Assembly: GCA_020633235.1 (NCBI GenBank)
Contig: JACKEA010000003.1
Coordinates: forward strand, 558,001 to 622,000
DNA from: Polyangiaceae bacterium
GTDB lineage: Bacteria > Myxococcota_A > Polyangia > Polyangiales > Polyangiaceae
Length of the DNA stretch: 64,000 nucleotides
Reading direction: 5' to 3'
A program made the position numbers and the translations under genes. Positions 55,637-64,000 of the stretch are shown here, one piece after another (position 1 is the stretch's first letter; each line of letters begins with the position of its first letter). The notes beneath the pieces are model-generated. The model made no database searches and had not been told where the DNA came from. It saw only the letters and a list, made by a program, of their open reading frames with translations.

Positions 55637-58162
55637 TCACGCTCGACCACGACGAACCGACACGTCCAAGGTGTAGCCTTCTCCGCGCGTCACGATCGCG
55701 TCGTCCAACCCCAGCTTGCGCAGGCTCGCGATGGCCACGTGCACGCGGTGCGCCGCGGACTCCGGTCGCGCGCGCTGGCCGGGCCAGCCCGCCGAGAACA
55801 GCTCTTCCACGCTGCGCACTTCGCCGGTTTCTCGGGCGCGAACCAGCTCGAGCAAGATCAGCCGCAGACTGGTTCGGCGCGCGAGGCTCACGCGAGACTC
55901 CGTGACCTCGAACCAAGCGGCGTCCGGCGCTACGCGCAGGCTGCGGGGCGACGGCTCGGAGCGGGTGAGCAGCCGCTCCGGAAGCCGCACCTCGTTGGGA
56001 GCCGGCTCGGCGTCTTGGCTACGATAGGCGGCGCGCACCTGTTCCAGGCGACGCAAAGCGCTCTCGGGATCGTCCTTCCGCTCCAACAGTGCCCACCACA
56101 AGGACAGCGCGTGGCGATCGCCTTCGGTGCCGTGCTCCGATAGCTCGCGCGCCGCGCGCTCCAAGAGCTCCCGCGCGAAGACACCGCGCCCGAGCTCGGC
56201 TTCCGCCGCGCCCTGGGAAGCTCGGAACAACGCCGCAAAGCGGCGGTTCTCGATTTCGTCGAGCCGTTCCACGGCGAAGCGGTAGCGCTCGAGGGCCGCC
56301 GCCGGCTCGCCGCGGTCCAACTCCAGATCGCCGAAGAATCCGTTCAGGATCCCCTCCCAGTGACGATCTCCCACCCGGCGCGCGAGGCCCAGCGCACGCT
56401 CGATCACGCGCTCCGCTTCGTCGAACTGGGACAGCTCCGTGCGCAGCACGGCGACGTCGCCCAAGGTGTGGGCCTGCAGCCGAACGTCTCCGAGCTCTTC
56501 GAAGATGGAGAGCGCCTGGGTCAGAAACTCCTCGGCCTCCGGCAGTGCGCCGCGCTCCAGGTTGCGATTGCCGAGGTTCTCCAGGGCCATGCCCTCGTCC
56601 CGCCGAGCGCCACAGCGACGGAACAGCGTGAGTGCCGCGCCATAGTGGTGGAGCGCCTCGGCTTGCTGGCCTTCGTACGCGGAGAGCATGCCCGCTGCAG
56701 ACTCGATACGGCCGTTGAGGAGGTCGTCGTTCGCCTCGGGCAGACGCGCGCGAGCGCGCTCGAGGAGCTCTCGCGCTCGGTCGAGCTGTCCGAGCCACGC
56801 CCGCGCCACGCTCGAGCGCGCGGCCACGTGGAGCGCCACGCGCGGGTCGGGATCGTCCACGGCCGGCTCCAGATCGCTCGTCGCCTCGGCGTAGCTGCCG
56901 ATGGTGACCTTTGCCAGCCCGCGCGCGACGCGCGCCTTTCGTTCGATCTCCGGCGAGGTGACCAAGGGAAGCGCCGCGTTCAGGAGTCGCACCAAGAGTT
57001 GGAGCGGACCGCGCGTCGTGAGCAGCGGTTCGAGCCCCAGCGCCGCCCAGGCCGCGCGGTCGCCGTCTCCCCGCTGGAGCGCACGCTCGTGTACGGCGAG
57101 CAGATTCGCTTCGTCGGCCTCAGCCGCGATCCCGTCGCGGGCGAGCGCCAGGTAGTGCTCGGCGTGTCGCTGCTCGCCGGCGCTGCGCTCTTCGGCGCCG
57201 AGCCGCGCGAGGGCAAACGCCCGAATGCTCTCCAGCAGCGAGTAACGGCCGGCGTCCGACACGCGCACCAGGGACTGGTCGATCAGATCCGACAGCTCGT
57301 CGAGGACGTCGTCCGAGGAGAGCACACGCTCGGCGGCGTCGAGGTCGAAGCCACCACGAAACACCGCGCACTCCCCCAGCGCACGCCGCGCCTCGGGTTT
57401 CAACAGCTGCCAAGACCAATCGATGGTGGCCTCCAGCGTCGCCTGGCGCGGGGGGCGTGAGCCCCGGTCCACCAGCGTGTCGAAGGGCCGGTCGAGGCGC
57501 GACAGCAGCTGAGACGGGGTCACGCTCCTCACACGGGCCGCGCACAGCTCGATGGCCAAGGGCAAGCACTCGAGCTTCGTCACCAGTTGGGACAGCTCCT
57601 CGCTCGCCGCCTGGAAGTCCCCCCGTGCCGCCCGCGCACGAGAGGAAAACAAGCGCACCGCGTCCTCCAGCTGAAGGGGACCGAGATCGATGCAGTACTC
57701 GCCCACGATCCGGAGCCGCTCTCGGCTGGTCCCGAGCACCATGAGCTCGGGAGCGAGATCCAGCAGCGTCTCCACCAGGGAGCGCGCTTCCCCCACCACC
57801 TGCTCCAGGTTGTCGAGCACGAGCAGGGCGCGGCCGCGATCCGCGAGGGCGTAACCCAGCACGTTGCCCAAGGCGTCCGCCTCGGTGCGGGCAGGCAACG
57901 ACAGATCCAGTGTGCGGGCCAGCGCTTCCACGCATCCAAGACGGGTGGTGGCGGAAGACAAGTCGCAGATCCACGCCGGCGCACCCAAGGCGCGGGCGAA
58001 GTGAACCGCGAGGCGCGTCTTCCCACTGCCGCCAGGCCCGAGCAGCGTGACGAGTCCCCGCCCCTCGTTCCAGTGACGGTGCAGCTCCGCCAGCTCGGCC
58101 TCTCGGCCGATGAAGTCATCGCGCTCGCGAGCCAGCGAAACAGCCCTCACTCTCGAGTTCAT
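55637..58162 (-). CDS. STAND-type transcriptional regulator: NB-ARC ATPase, TPRs, C-terminal winged helix
   Basis: 841 residues. The N-terminal NTPase has Walker A GPGGSGKTR (about 41-49), Walker B ALLVLDNLEQV and an LPLAIELCAARV motif like plant/AfsR NB-ARC proteins. TPR-like helices fill about 320-700 (for example ALENLGNRNLERGALPEAEEF). The last 90 residues form an OmpR-type winged helix (SVEELFSAGWPG, VHVAIASLRKLG, ITRGEGYTLD-like IVTRGEGYTLDV). AfsR/SARP-type regulators carry this DNA-binding domain at the N-terminus; here it is at the C-terminus. It precedes recQ on the same strand and is divergent from the sigma-factor gene. Confidence 0.88.
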   Translation of the reverse strand: MNSRVRAVSLARERDDFIGREAELAELHRHWNEGRGLVTLLGPGGSGKTRLAVHFARALGAPAWICDLSSATTRLGCVEALARTLDLSLPARTEADALGNVLGYALADRGRALLVLDNLEQVVGEARSLVETLLDLAPELMVLGTSRERLRIVGEYCIDLGPLQLEDAVRLFSSRARAARGDFQAASEELSQLVTKLECLPLAIELCAARVRSVTPSQLLSRLDRPFDTLVDRGSRPPRQATLEATIDWSWQLLKPEARRALGECAVFRGGFDLDAAERVLSSDDVLDELSDLIDQSLVRVSDAGRYSLLESIRAFALARLGAEERSAGEQRHAEHYLALARDGIAAEADEANLLAVHERALQRGDGDRAAWAALGLEPLLTTRGPLQLLVRLLNAALPLVTSPEIERKARVARGLAKVTIGSYAEATSDLEPAVDDPDPRVALHVAARSSVARAWLGQLDRARELLERARARLPEANDDLLNGRIESAAGMLSAYEGQQAEALHHYGAALTLFRRCGARRDEGMALENLGNRNLERGALPEAEEFLTQALSIFEELGDVRLQAHTLGDVAVLRTELSQFDEAERVIERALGLARRVGDRHWEGILNGFFGDLELDRGEPAAALERYRFAVERLDEIENRRFAALFRASQGAAEAELGRGVFARELLERAARELSEHGTEGDRHALSLWWALLERKDDPESALRRLEQVRAAYRSQDAEPAPNEVRLPERLLTRSEPSPRSLRVAPDAAWFEVTESRVSLARRTSLRLILLELVRARETGEVRSVEELFSAGWPGQRARPESAAHRVHVAIASLRKLGLDDAIVTRGEGYTLDVSVRRGRA

Positions 58163-58245
58163 AACCTCTCGCCGAGCCGGAATCGAGAGGGCGACTTTGA
58201 GGATCTTTGAGGGGGTGGATGCGAGGAAAGCCCGTAGTTTCCCGC

Positions 58246-58875
58246 ATGAATCAAGCCATGACTTCGACCTTCCCCCAATCCCGAACTTTTCACGATGACC
58301 GCGCCCTGGTCGACGCCATGATTACCGGCGACGACCGCGCCTGGAACACCTTCATGGCGCTCCACGGGCCCACTCTTCGCCGCTGCATCACCCGCGTGAC
58401 GTCCCGATTCCGGTCGGTCGTCTCGGGCGATGACGAGCAGGAGATCTTCAGCGTGCTGTGCCTGCGCCTGGTCCAGAACGGAGGTAGCCGCTTGGCTGCC
58501 TTCGATCCCACCCGGGGTGCTTCCCTCGGGACCTGGCTCGGAACGCTCGCGATCCACACCACGTACGACTACCTGCGGCAGCGTCGCCGCGAGTCCAATC
58601 GACATCGCCAGGCGGCGCTGGGCATGGACTTCTCGTCGGGTCCGGATCCCCTCGACCAGGTGCTGGATCGGGAGCGGGCGATGGTGGCGCGGCAGCTGCT
58701 CGGGGAGATCCCGGATCGCGACCGCCAATTCCTCGATCACGTTTGTGCGGAAACACTGAACGCGAAGGAGATCGCCGAAGAGATGGGGATCAGTGTCGCG
58801 ACGGTGTACTCCAAGAAGCACAAGCTCATCGGCCGGCTGGCCCGCATGGCCGACGAGCAGAGCGCCGCAGCCTGA
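58246..58875 (+). CDS. RNA polymerase sigma factor, ECF/sigma-70 type
   Basis: About 209 residues from the ATG at 58246. Region 2 is recognisable (LVDAMITGDDRAWNTFMALHG; FDPTRGASLGTWLGTLAIHT with YDYLRQRRRES) and region 4 carries the helix-turn-helix KEIAEEMGISVATVYSKKHK. Region 3 is absent, as in ECF sigma factors. No anti-sigma gene is adjacent. The gene is divergent from the STAND regulator (83 bp between starts) and its stop is 2 nt from that of the convergent amidohydrolase. Confidence 0.85.
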   Translation: MNQAMTSTFPQSRTFHDDRALVDAMITGDDRAWNTFMALHGPTLRRCITRVTSRFRSVVSGDDEQEIFSVLCLRLVQNGGSRLAAFDPTRGASLGTWLGTLAIHTTYDYLRQRRRESNRHRQAALGMDFSSGPDPLDQVLDRERAMVARQLLGEIPDRDRQFLDHVCAETLNAKEIAEEMGISVATVYSKKHKLIGRLARMADEQSAAA

Positions 58876-58877
58876 GC

Positions 58878-60254
58878 TCACAAGTCGCGTGCGAGGTCTC
58901 GCGCGGCGTCCAAGAGCGTGTTCCCGAGACCGACGGCGACGGCCGCGGCGTTCCGTAGCCGGTGCCGTCGGGTCACCGGGACTCCCGCGCGGATCACGGT
59001 GGCGGGACGCCGAAGCACGTCGAGATCGCGACGAGGATCGCCGTCGACGATGACGAGATCCGCGCGCCGGCCGTCCGCGATGGTACCGCGGTCATCCAAA
59101 CCCAGAAGACGAGCAGAGCCCGCCGTGGCGTAGCCCAAGCACTGCTCTCGCGACAGGCCCGCGCTCTCCCAGATCTGGAGCTCGTCCAACGGACGCCCGA
59201 TCACGCTGAAGCCGAAGGGGCCGTCGCTGCCGAAAGCGAAGGGAACACCGGCGTCCGACAGCAGGCACAAGTTGGCGGCGGCGACGCGGATCGCTTCGCG
59301 CCCCTGCTCTTTGGTGGCACCGCCGGCGATGCCGTCCGGAACCCAGAGCCCGCTGGCGGCATAAGCCTCGGCGTAGCGCGTCCAGGATTTGCGCACGGCC
59401 CGGACCACGCCCCGGCCGCGCTCCGGATCTCGATCCCAGCGCTGCTCCAAGCCGAAGCACGCCGAGTGAAACACCCACAGCGTGGGACACACCGGGATGC
59501 CGGCGTCCCGCACGCGGAGCACGGTCTCCTCCGATAGGGGATCGAAGGACGAGTGCATCAGCGCGTCCACGCCGGCGTCCAGCGCCAAGCGGTAGTCCGC
59601 CTCCCAGTGCGCGTGCGCGAAGACGCGCAGGCCGAGGGCGTGGGCTTCCGCCACGAAGGCGCGCGCCACTTCCGGCGAAAACACCGGCAGCTCTTGATAG
59701 CCGTAGCTCCGGTGCATGATGCAGATCTTCACGTGATCCATGCCGGCACGCGCCAAGCGCTCCACCGCCGCACGGGCGCTGTTCTCGTCGCCACAAGGAA
59801 TGGCCGCACCGATGCGCCGATGAAAATCGGACATCCAATCCAGCGGGTAGCCGCCGGGATCCGCGAGCAGCGGCCCGGAGGCGCGCACCGCAGGCCCGGC
59901 GTCGGGCGTCCTGTGCGTGTGCTCCCGGAGCACGCGGATGAGCGCCGCCGTGCAGCCCATGTCGCCGACAGTGGTCACGCCGCCCTCCAGCGCGGCCTCC
60001 AGATTGCGCACGATGGCGCCGGGATTGGGCGGCTCGTGAGCTTCGAACTGCCCCGCGCGACCGATGTGCGTGTGAGCGTCGATGAGTCCCGGCAGGACCG
60101 TGTGCCCGCGGGCATCGATACCGCCCGGCGGCAAGCGCTCGTCGGCGCTGCGGGAACGTACGCTCGCGATGGTCTCGCCTTCGATGGTGATGCAGAGCGG
60201 GCGCTCCACGAAGCGGGCGCCGTCGAAGATCCGATCTGCGAACAGCTCGATCAT
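58878..60254 (-). CDS. Metal-dependent amidohydrolase (imidazolonepropionase/prolidase-like)
   Basis: 458 residues. Amidohydrolase-superfamily TIM barrel: DARGHTVLPGLIDAHTHIG (first HxH), VKICIM with a metal-bridging Lys region, VFAHAHWEADYRLALDAG (His ligands), FAFGSDGPFG (catalytic Asp) and the C-terminal beta-sandwich with GTIADGRRADLVIVDGDP. The group includes Xaa-Pro dipeptidases and imidazolonepropionase-like enzymes; the natural substrate is unknown. The ATG overlaps the stop of the upstream small gene (ATGA), so they form an operon. Confidence 0.88.
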   Translation of the reverse strand: MIELFADRIFDGARFVERPLCITIEGETIASVRSRSADERLPPGGIDARGHTVLPGLIDAHTHIGRAGQFEAHEPPNPGAIVRNLEAALEGGVTTVGDMGCTAALIRVLREHTHRTPDAGPAVRASGPLLADPGGYPLDWMSDFHRRIGAAIPCGDENSARAAVERLARAGMDHVKICIMHRSYGYQELPVFSPEVARAFVAEAHALGLRVFAHAHWEADYRLALDAGVDALMHSSFDPLSEETVLRVRDAGIPVCPTLWVFHSACFGLEQRWDRDPERGRGVVRAVRKSWTRYAEAYAASGLWVPDGIAGGATKEQGREAIRVAAANLCLLSDAGVPFAFGSDGPFGFSVIGRPLDELQIWESAGLSREQCLGYATAGSARLLGLDDRGTIADGRRADLVIVDGDPRRDLDVLRRPATVIRAGVPVTRRHRLRNAAAVAVGLGNTLLDAARDLARDL

Positions 60255-60679
60255 CGTCGGCTCGCTCGCTGGAGCTCGGCCTCGAACTTCTTCGGGCTGT
60301 CGTGGAGCTGGATCATGCCGCCCAGCGCCAGGTTGGCGACGGTGACGCCCATCTTGGCGAGCTTGCCGTGGGATAGCACGTGGAGTGCGTCGATCTGGGA
60401 GCGATGATTCAGGATCCAACGCGTGAGACGGACCCGGCAGTCCGGATCGTAGCCGGTCACCTCCGAGAGATCGTCGAACAGCACCAGCCGGGGGGCGAGG
60501 GAGAGGGCGCGATCGCGCCACTCGATGATGCAGCGCACGTGCTCCAGAGTGCCGTGGCCCTTGGCCCGAACCAGCACCACGTGCGGCTGGGGGCACCAGA
60601 TCTCGAGGGTGCTCCTGGGACTCGACCAACGCTCGTGGCTCGGCCCCAGAACCTCATGGCGCTCGACGAAGGGTTCCAC
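60251..60679 (-). CDS. Small soluble protein of unknown function, coupled to the amidohydrolase
   Basis: 142 residues, no signal peptide. Alternating hydrophobic strands and helices (HVVLVRAKGHG, LVLFDDLSEVTGYD, IDALHVLSHGKLAKMGVTVA) suggest an alpha/beta fold of the STAS/SpoIIAA-like kind, as in proteins relaying signals in myxobacteria, but the match is by eye only. Its stop overlaps the amidohydrolase start. Confidence 0.55.
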   Translation of the reverse strand: MEPFVERHEVLGPSHERWSSPRSTLEIWCPQPHVVLVRAKGHGTLEHVRCIIEWRDRALSLAPRLVLFDDLSEVTGYDPDCRVRLTRWILNHRSQIDALHVLSHGKLAKMGVTVANLALGGMIQLHDSPKKFEAELQRASRR

Positions 60680-60702
60680 CCCCTCGGGAGCTTACTCGAA
60701 GC

Positions 60703-61488
60703 TCAGGGCGGTGGGGCACAGACCGTACCCGTGGTCCCGGTCTCGACGAAAGTGACCTGGTCGGTGCAGCTGCCGGCAACCTCCGCGCTCCTACAGAAGG
60801 AGCAATCGGCGCTCGCGCTGCAGGTCCGAAGGCAGAGGCTCTGGTCGCCGCGCTTCACACACAGGCTGTCGGCCGGGCAGTCGGCATTGCTGCTGCAGTC
60901 CGTCTTGCTGCAGTAACCGCCGTTCACGGTGGTGACGCAACCGAGTCCGTTGGCGCACTGGGTATCGTCCGTGCAGCCAGCACCCACTCCGCAGTCGCCG
61001 GGGACGCAGATCTTTCGATTCTGGCTGCCGCCGCCGGAGGAACGACAGATGAAGTCCGGGCTCGCGAACTTCTGACAGTACTCCTGCGGATCCATCGCGG
61101 TGCCGCCGTCCGCCGCGATGTCGGCGCTCTCGCAGCTCAAGAAGCACATCTTCTTCCCCGTGGATTCGAAGGGAGAGCACACCTGGGCCAAGCTGGTCTT
61201 GCACTCGCCGGAGGCGGCGCAGCAGTCCGTGTCGCTGTCACACAGGTGGGTGCAATAGCCACCCCGCACACGGTCGAGGCATTGCGCCTCGCCCGAGAGG
61301 GCTCCGCCATCCACCAAATCCGGGTAGCAATCGCTGGCCGTGTCGCACACGGCCCCTGTGTTGTCCGGACTCCCGCCGCTGCCGCCGCCGGCACCCCCGC
61401 TGCCTTCGGCGTCGTCTCCTCCACCACAGGCGCCGGCAAGAACCACACCGCACACGAACAGCCCGGAAAACCGAATCAGCGACCGCAT
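60703..61488 (-). CDS. Cys-rich surface lipoprotein
   Basis: 261 residues from the ATG at 61488 (a longer in-frame form to 61572 lacks a signal peptide). A lipoprotein signal (VLAGAC) and Gly/Ser linker precede about 200 residues with more than twenty cysteines in short repeats of the form C....DC...(L/S)C (CDTASDCYPD, LCDSDTDCCAASGEC, CTDDTQCANGLGC, DCSSNADCPADSLC). This pattern is typical of disulfide-rich surface modules in this group; function unknown. It starts 34 bp after the stop of the copper-monooxygenase-like gene, on the same strand. Confidence 0.78.
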   Translation of the reverse strand: MRSLIRFSGLFVCGVVLAGACGGGDDAEGSGGAGGGSGGSPDNTGAVCDTASDCYPDLVDGGALSGEAQCLDRVRGGYCTHLCDSDTDCCAASGECKTSLAQVCSPFESTGKKMCFLSCESADIAADGGTAMDPQEYCQKFASPDFICRSSGGGSQNRKICVPGDCGVGAGCTDDTQCANGLGCVTTVNGGYCSKTDCSSNADCPADSLCVKRGDQSLCLRTCSASADCSFCRSAEVAGSCTDQVTFVETGTTGTVCAPPP

Positions 61489-61522
61489 GCGCGTGCGTGG
61501 GCGCAGCGGGCCGGCTTTATGA

Positions 61523-62590
61523 TCAGTTGCAGCCCAGGGTCTGGCCGCCGGGAGCGGGGAAGTAGGTCCCACTCAGGATGCACATCTCGTTGGTCACGGC
61601 GGAGTCCCCGAAGGTCAGGGTCTTGTCCGTCGTGTTCTTGTAGTTGCAGGTGTACGTGATGGTGTCGCCCTTCTTTATTTGTAGGGGCGGCGCGAACACG
61701 GCGGGCTCCGGATCGTCCCAGGCCGTGCCCTCGTACACCGTTTGTCCGCTGCCCGTGCTGGCGGAAAACGACGTGCTGTACTGGTGCATGTGGCTGACGA
61801 CGTCGATCAGCTCGATGTCGTAAGGCAGCGTGCACTTCTCCGAAGCCTGGCCGGTCTGCGCCGGCGGCACGAAGATGCCCAGGTTGTTGAAGAACAGCGA
61901 GCCGGCTTGAACCGGGAGCGTTCCGCCGGGGACCACATCGAACACGACCGTGACCTTGGCGGACAGAGTGGTACCAGTGGTGTTCAGGTAGTGCGCGGAG
62001 ACGCGCAGGCCGGTGCTGGCCGGTACGTGGCGCCCGACGCCGGGCGGGTAGGCCGTGAGGTGCTGCGGAGTCTGCGCCGTGTGCAGCGGACGTTTGAACT
62101 CCAGCCCGCTGCAGTCCTCCACGGGGCCGTCCGTGGCGCCCGGCTGGTAGAACACGAACATGTGGTGCGAGCCCGGCGTCATGAAGGACTCGCTCTGCAC
62201 CACGTCCACGTCCTGACCGAAGGGGTTCGCGAAGTTCTGACAGAAAAACACCTCTTCGCCGGGGGCGATCTCCCGCGGCGTGGTCTCCAGAGTCACCTTC
62301 GTGGTGTTGGGCACGCCGGCCGAACCGCCCGAGCCCGCCTGGCCTCCGCTCCCCGCGCTACCCCCGCTCGACGAGCACTGAGCGATGCACGCGCTCTCGT
62401 CCCCCGTCTGGCACACGCATTGGTCGTAGCAGGTCAGGCACGAGCCGCAGCTCGGAGCCGTGCTGCACCCCGAAGCGGCGCCACCACTGCCGCTGGCGCC
62501 GCCGCTACCACTTTGCTCCGAGCTCTTCTCGCCGCCGCACGCGGCCAGCGACAAGAAGAGCAACGCCCACCAAATATTGCCCTGCCTCAC
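61523..62590 (-). CDS. Copper type II ascorbate-dependent monooxygenase-like lipoprotein
   Basis: 355 residues from a GTG. A lipoprotein signal (LSLAAC, Cys18), a Cys-rich segment with about ten Cys (42-72) and a Gly/Ser linker precede a PHM/DBH-like fold (about 95-355). All six copper ligands of peptidylglycine hydroxylating monooxygenase have counterparts: His142, His143 and His200 for CuH, and His267, His269 and Met336 (NEMC) for CuM, with similar spacing. A monooxygenase or hydroxylase acting outside the cell is likely; the substrate is unknown. It lies between a chemoreceptor gene and the Cys-rich lipoprotein gene on the same strand. Confidence 0.85.
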   Translation of the reverse strand: MRQGNIWWALLFLSLAACGGEKSSEQSGSGGASGSGGAASGCSTAPSCGSCLTCYDQCVCQTGDESACIAQCSSSGGSAGSGGQAGSGGSAGVPNTTKVTLETTPREIAPGEEVFFCQNFANPFGQDVDVVQSESFMTPGSHHMFVFYQPGATDGPVEDCSGLEFKRPLHTAQTPQHLTAYPPGVGRHVPASTGLRVSAHYLNTTGTTLSAKVTVVFDVVPGGTLPVQAGSLFFNNLGIFVPPAQTGQASEKCTLPYDIELIDVVSHMHQYSTSFSASTGSGQTVYEGTAWDDPEPAVFAPPLQIKKGDTITYTCNYKNTTDKTLTFGDSAVTNEMCILSGTYFPAPGGQTLGCN

Positions 62591-62619
62591 GGTGGCGGAA
62601 GCATAGCAGACGTCTCGGC

Positions 62620-64000
62620 TCAGAACTCTTCGTACCCTTGACTCACGAGATCCGCCGGCGGCGCTGGCGGCGCGAGAGAGAACAGACCGGCGGCTGCCGC
62701 GGGGTGCATCACGTCGCTCTGACGCGTCGTGGCACGCGGGTTCGGCAGCGGCGGTGGCTTCCGGGCGCGCGCGCGCCCGATGTGAAACGCCGACACCAGC
62801 TCCTCGAGCCGATTGGCCTTGTCCGCCAGGGATTGTGCGGTCGCCGCCAACTCTTCACTCTGGGAGGCAGCGGTCTGCGTCACCTGATCCACCTGGCTCA
62901 CGCCGGCGTTGGCTTGGCCGAGGGCCACGCTCTGCTCGTTGGAGGCCGCGGCGATCTCACCCACCATGTCCGACAGGCGCTGAACCGACGTCACGATCTG
63001 CTTCAGCGTCGAGCCCGATTGATTCACGCGTTCGGTGCCCGCCTCCACCTTGCCGGAAGCATCCACGATCAGACCTCGAATCTCCTTGGCAGCAGAACCC
63101 GTCCGCTGCGCCAGATTTCGCACCTCCGCCGCCACCACGCCGAAGCCTCGCCCCTGCTCGCCCGCCCGCGCGGCCTCCACGGCGGCATTGAGCGCCAAGA
63201 GGTTGGTTTGGAACGCGATCTCGTCGATGGTGGTGCTGATCTCGGCGATCTTGGTAGAGCTCTTGGTGATCTCCTGCATCGCCGACACGGCAGAGCCGAC
63301 GACCTGGCCACCGGCTTCAGCGGTGTCGCGGGCGTCGTTGGCGAGCGCGGTCGCCTTGCGGGCGTTGTCCGCGTTGTGGGCCACGGTGGCGCTGATCTCT
63401 TCAATGGTGGCGGCCGTCTCTTCGATGCTCGATGCCTGTTCTTGGGCACCGCTCGAGAGCTGATCCACGGCAACGGTCAGCTGCTTCGACGCCGAGGCGA
63501 CGTCCAGGGCCACGCCTTGCACCTCCGAGATGGTGGCAGCGACTTGTCCGAGAGAACGATTCAAGGCATCCGCCATCTGCCCGACCTCGTCCTTCTGGGT
63601 CACGTCGAGGCGCGCCGTGAGGTCGCCCTCCGCTACCTGGTTCAGAACGCCCACGGCACGCTTCAACGGGCGCACCAGCGAGACGTTGAACACGAACAAG
63701 AGCGCGGCCATCAAGCCCAACAAGAAGGTGAGCAGTGCGTACACCTCCAGGGAGCGTTTCTCGAACGCCGCGTGCCCCGCTTCGAAGCGCAACTTGCCGG
63801 ATTCTTCGGCGTGTTTGGCTGCCGACAGCAGCGGCAGGTAGAAGCGCGGGGTCACCGTGTCCGCCGTCGCGTGGGCGTCGATGGCCTTCGACAGATCGGC
63901 CTCTTCCATCGAGCGCCGCACCAGCACTTGCCACTCCTCCACCGCCGTCCGCGCACCGCGCAGCGCCTGCTTGTCGTCGGCATCAGTGGCCTTCTGCTCC
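62620..64000 (-). CDS. Methyl-accepting chemotaxis protein, 5' end beyond the window
   Basis: The frame is open to the window edge, so the N-terminus and first membrane helix are missing. Visible parts: the end of a helical periplasmic sensor, a membrane helix (YALLTFLLGLMAALLFVFNV), a HAMP domain (PLKRAVGVLNQVAEGDLTARL) and the long signalling hairpin. Its tip is EIAFQTNLLALNAAVEAARA followed by GEQGRGFGVVAAEVR, which binds CheA/CheW. After a Pro-rich tail the protein ends GYEEF, matching the C-terminal pentapeptide that tethers CheR and CheB. It senses an unknown signal for chemotaxis or a related pathway. Confidence 0.93.
   Translation of the reverse strand, partial: EQKATDADDKQALRGARTAVEEWQVLVRRSMEEADLSKAIDAHATADTVTPRFYLPLLSAAKHAEESGKLRFEAGHAAFEKRSLEVYALLTFLLGLMAALLFVFNVSLVRPLKRAVGVLNQVAEGDLTARLDVTQKDEVGQMADALNRSLGQVAATISEVQGVALDVASASKQLTVAVDQLSSGAQEQASSIEETAATIEEISATVAHNADNARKATALANDARDTAEAGGQVVGSAVSAMQEITKSSTKIAEISTTIDEIAFQTNLLALNAAVEAARAGEQGRGFGVVAAEVRNLAQRTGSAAKEIRGLIVDASGKVEAGTERVNQSGSTLKQIVTSVQRLSDMVGEIAAASNEQSVALGQANAGVSQVDQVTQTAASQSEELAATAQSLADKANRLEELVSAFHIGRARARKPPPLPNPRATTRQSDVMHPAAAAGLFSLAPPAPPADLVSQGYEEF

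Noticed and set aside
53701..55905. Very long ORF antisense to recQ
   Set aside because: GC-rich coding DNA opens long antisense frames. The sense strand has all RecQ motifs; this frame gives only low-complexity, His/Arg-rich sequence. The same holds for other antisense frames such as 12575-13705 and 21199-23994.

Overview
The window comes from a very GC-rich bacterial chromosome that looks like a myxobacterium of the Sorangium/Polyangium type (Myxococcota). The grounds are five Ser/Thr protein kinases, many secreted lipoproteins with glycine-rich linkers just after the lipobox, giant kinase/ATPase/TPR and STAND-type regulators, a hybrid histidine kinase, a PEGA/TPR protein paired with a kinase, and a small Cys-containing lipoprotein family common in that group. 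No rRNA, tRNA, IS element, prophage or CRISPR array was seen. The DNA is densely coding; the only gene-free stretch above 300 bp is 37041-37420.

Layout. 1-11.4 kb: a secreted lipase followed by a formylglycine-generating-enzyme-like lipoprotein (edge fragment, frameshifted); a MerR-cobalamin regulator with CarH/LitR photoreceptor motifs; an AlaX-type tRNA-editing hydrolase; an overlapping lipoprotein-astB-kinase operon; an outer-membrane protein; a kinase with a DUF4388-like tail; glyA. 11.6-18.2 kb: a signalling block with a 1248-residue kinase-AAA-TPR protein, a hybrid histidine kinase and another kinase. 18.3-24 kb: hemL, a protein ending in sixteen His-Xaa-Ser triplets, a divergent nitrilase-family hydrolase, a small membrane ORF and ppdK. 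24.2-27.8 kb: a lamin-tail lipoprotein, yacG, an unknown membrane protein and a serpin lipoprotein. 27.9-34 kb: a CzcCBA-like heavy-metal efflux operon behind a perfect FNR-type palindrome. 34.2-37 kb: a secreted protein-arginine deiminase coupled to a HEAT-repeat protein. 37.4-46 kb: a metallo-beta-lactamase-fold lipoprotein, hslO, a 5'-nucleotidase-like lipoprotein, two outer-membrane proteins, a fatty-acid desaturase and an SRPBCC protein. 46.2-53.8 kb: a kinase/PEGA pair and several secreted lipoproteins (LamG, FG-GAP, SGNH esterase). 53.8-64 kb: recQ, a STAND regulator, an RpoE-like sigma factor, an amidohydrolase operon, a copper monooxygenase-like lipoprotein and a chemoreceptor.

Working together: most of the window is envelope and signalling biology. 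Kinases, the two-component protein and the sigma factor would sense and relay, and the secreted lipoproteins act at the cell surface. Housekeeping genes (glyA, hemL, ppdK, hslO, yacG, recQ) are scattered among them. Same-strand genes are often coupled by 4-nt stop/start overlaps, and convergent genes usually end within a few bases of each other.

The best candidates for undescribed biology are the His-Xaa-Ser repeat protein with its divergent nitrilase (19.6-21.1 kb) and the secreted arginine deiminase/HEAT pair (34.2-37 kb). Two lipoprotein genes appear frameshifted inside the glycine linker; sequencing error is the simplest explanation, but real slippage should be excluded.
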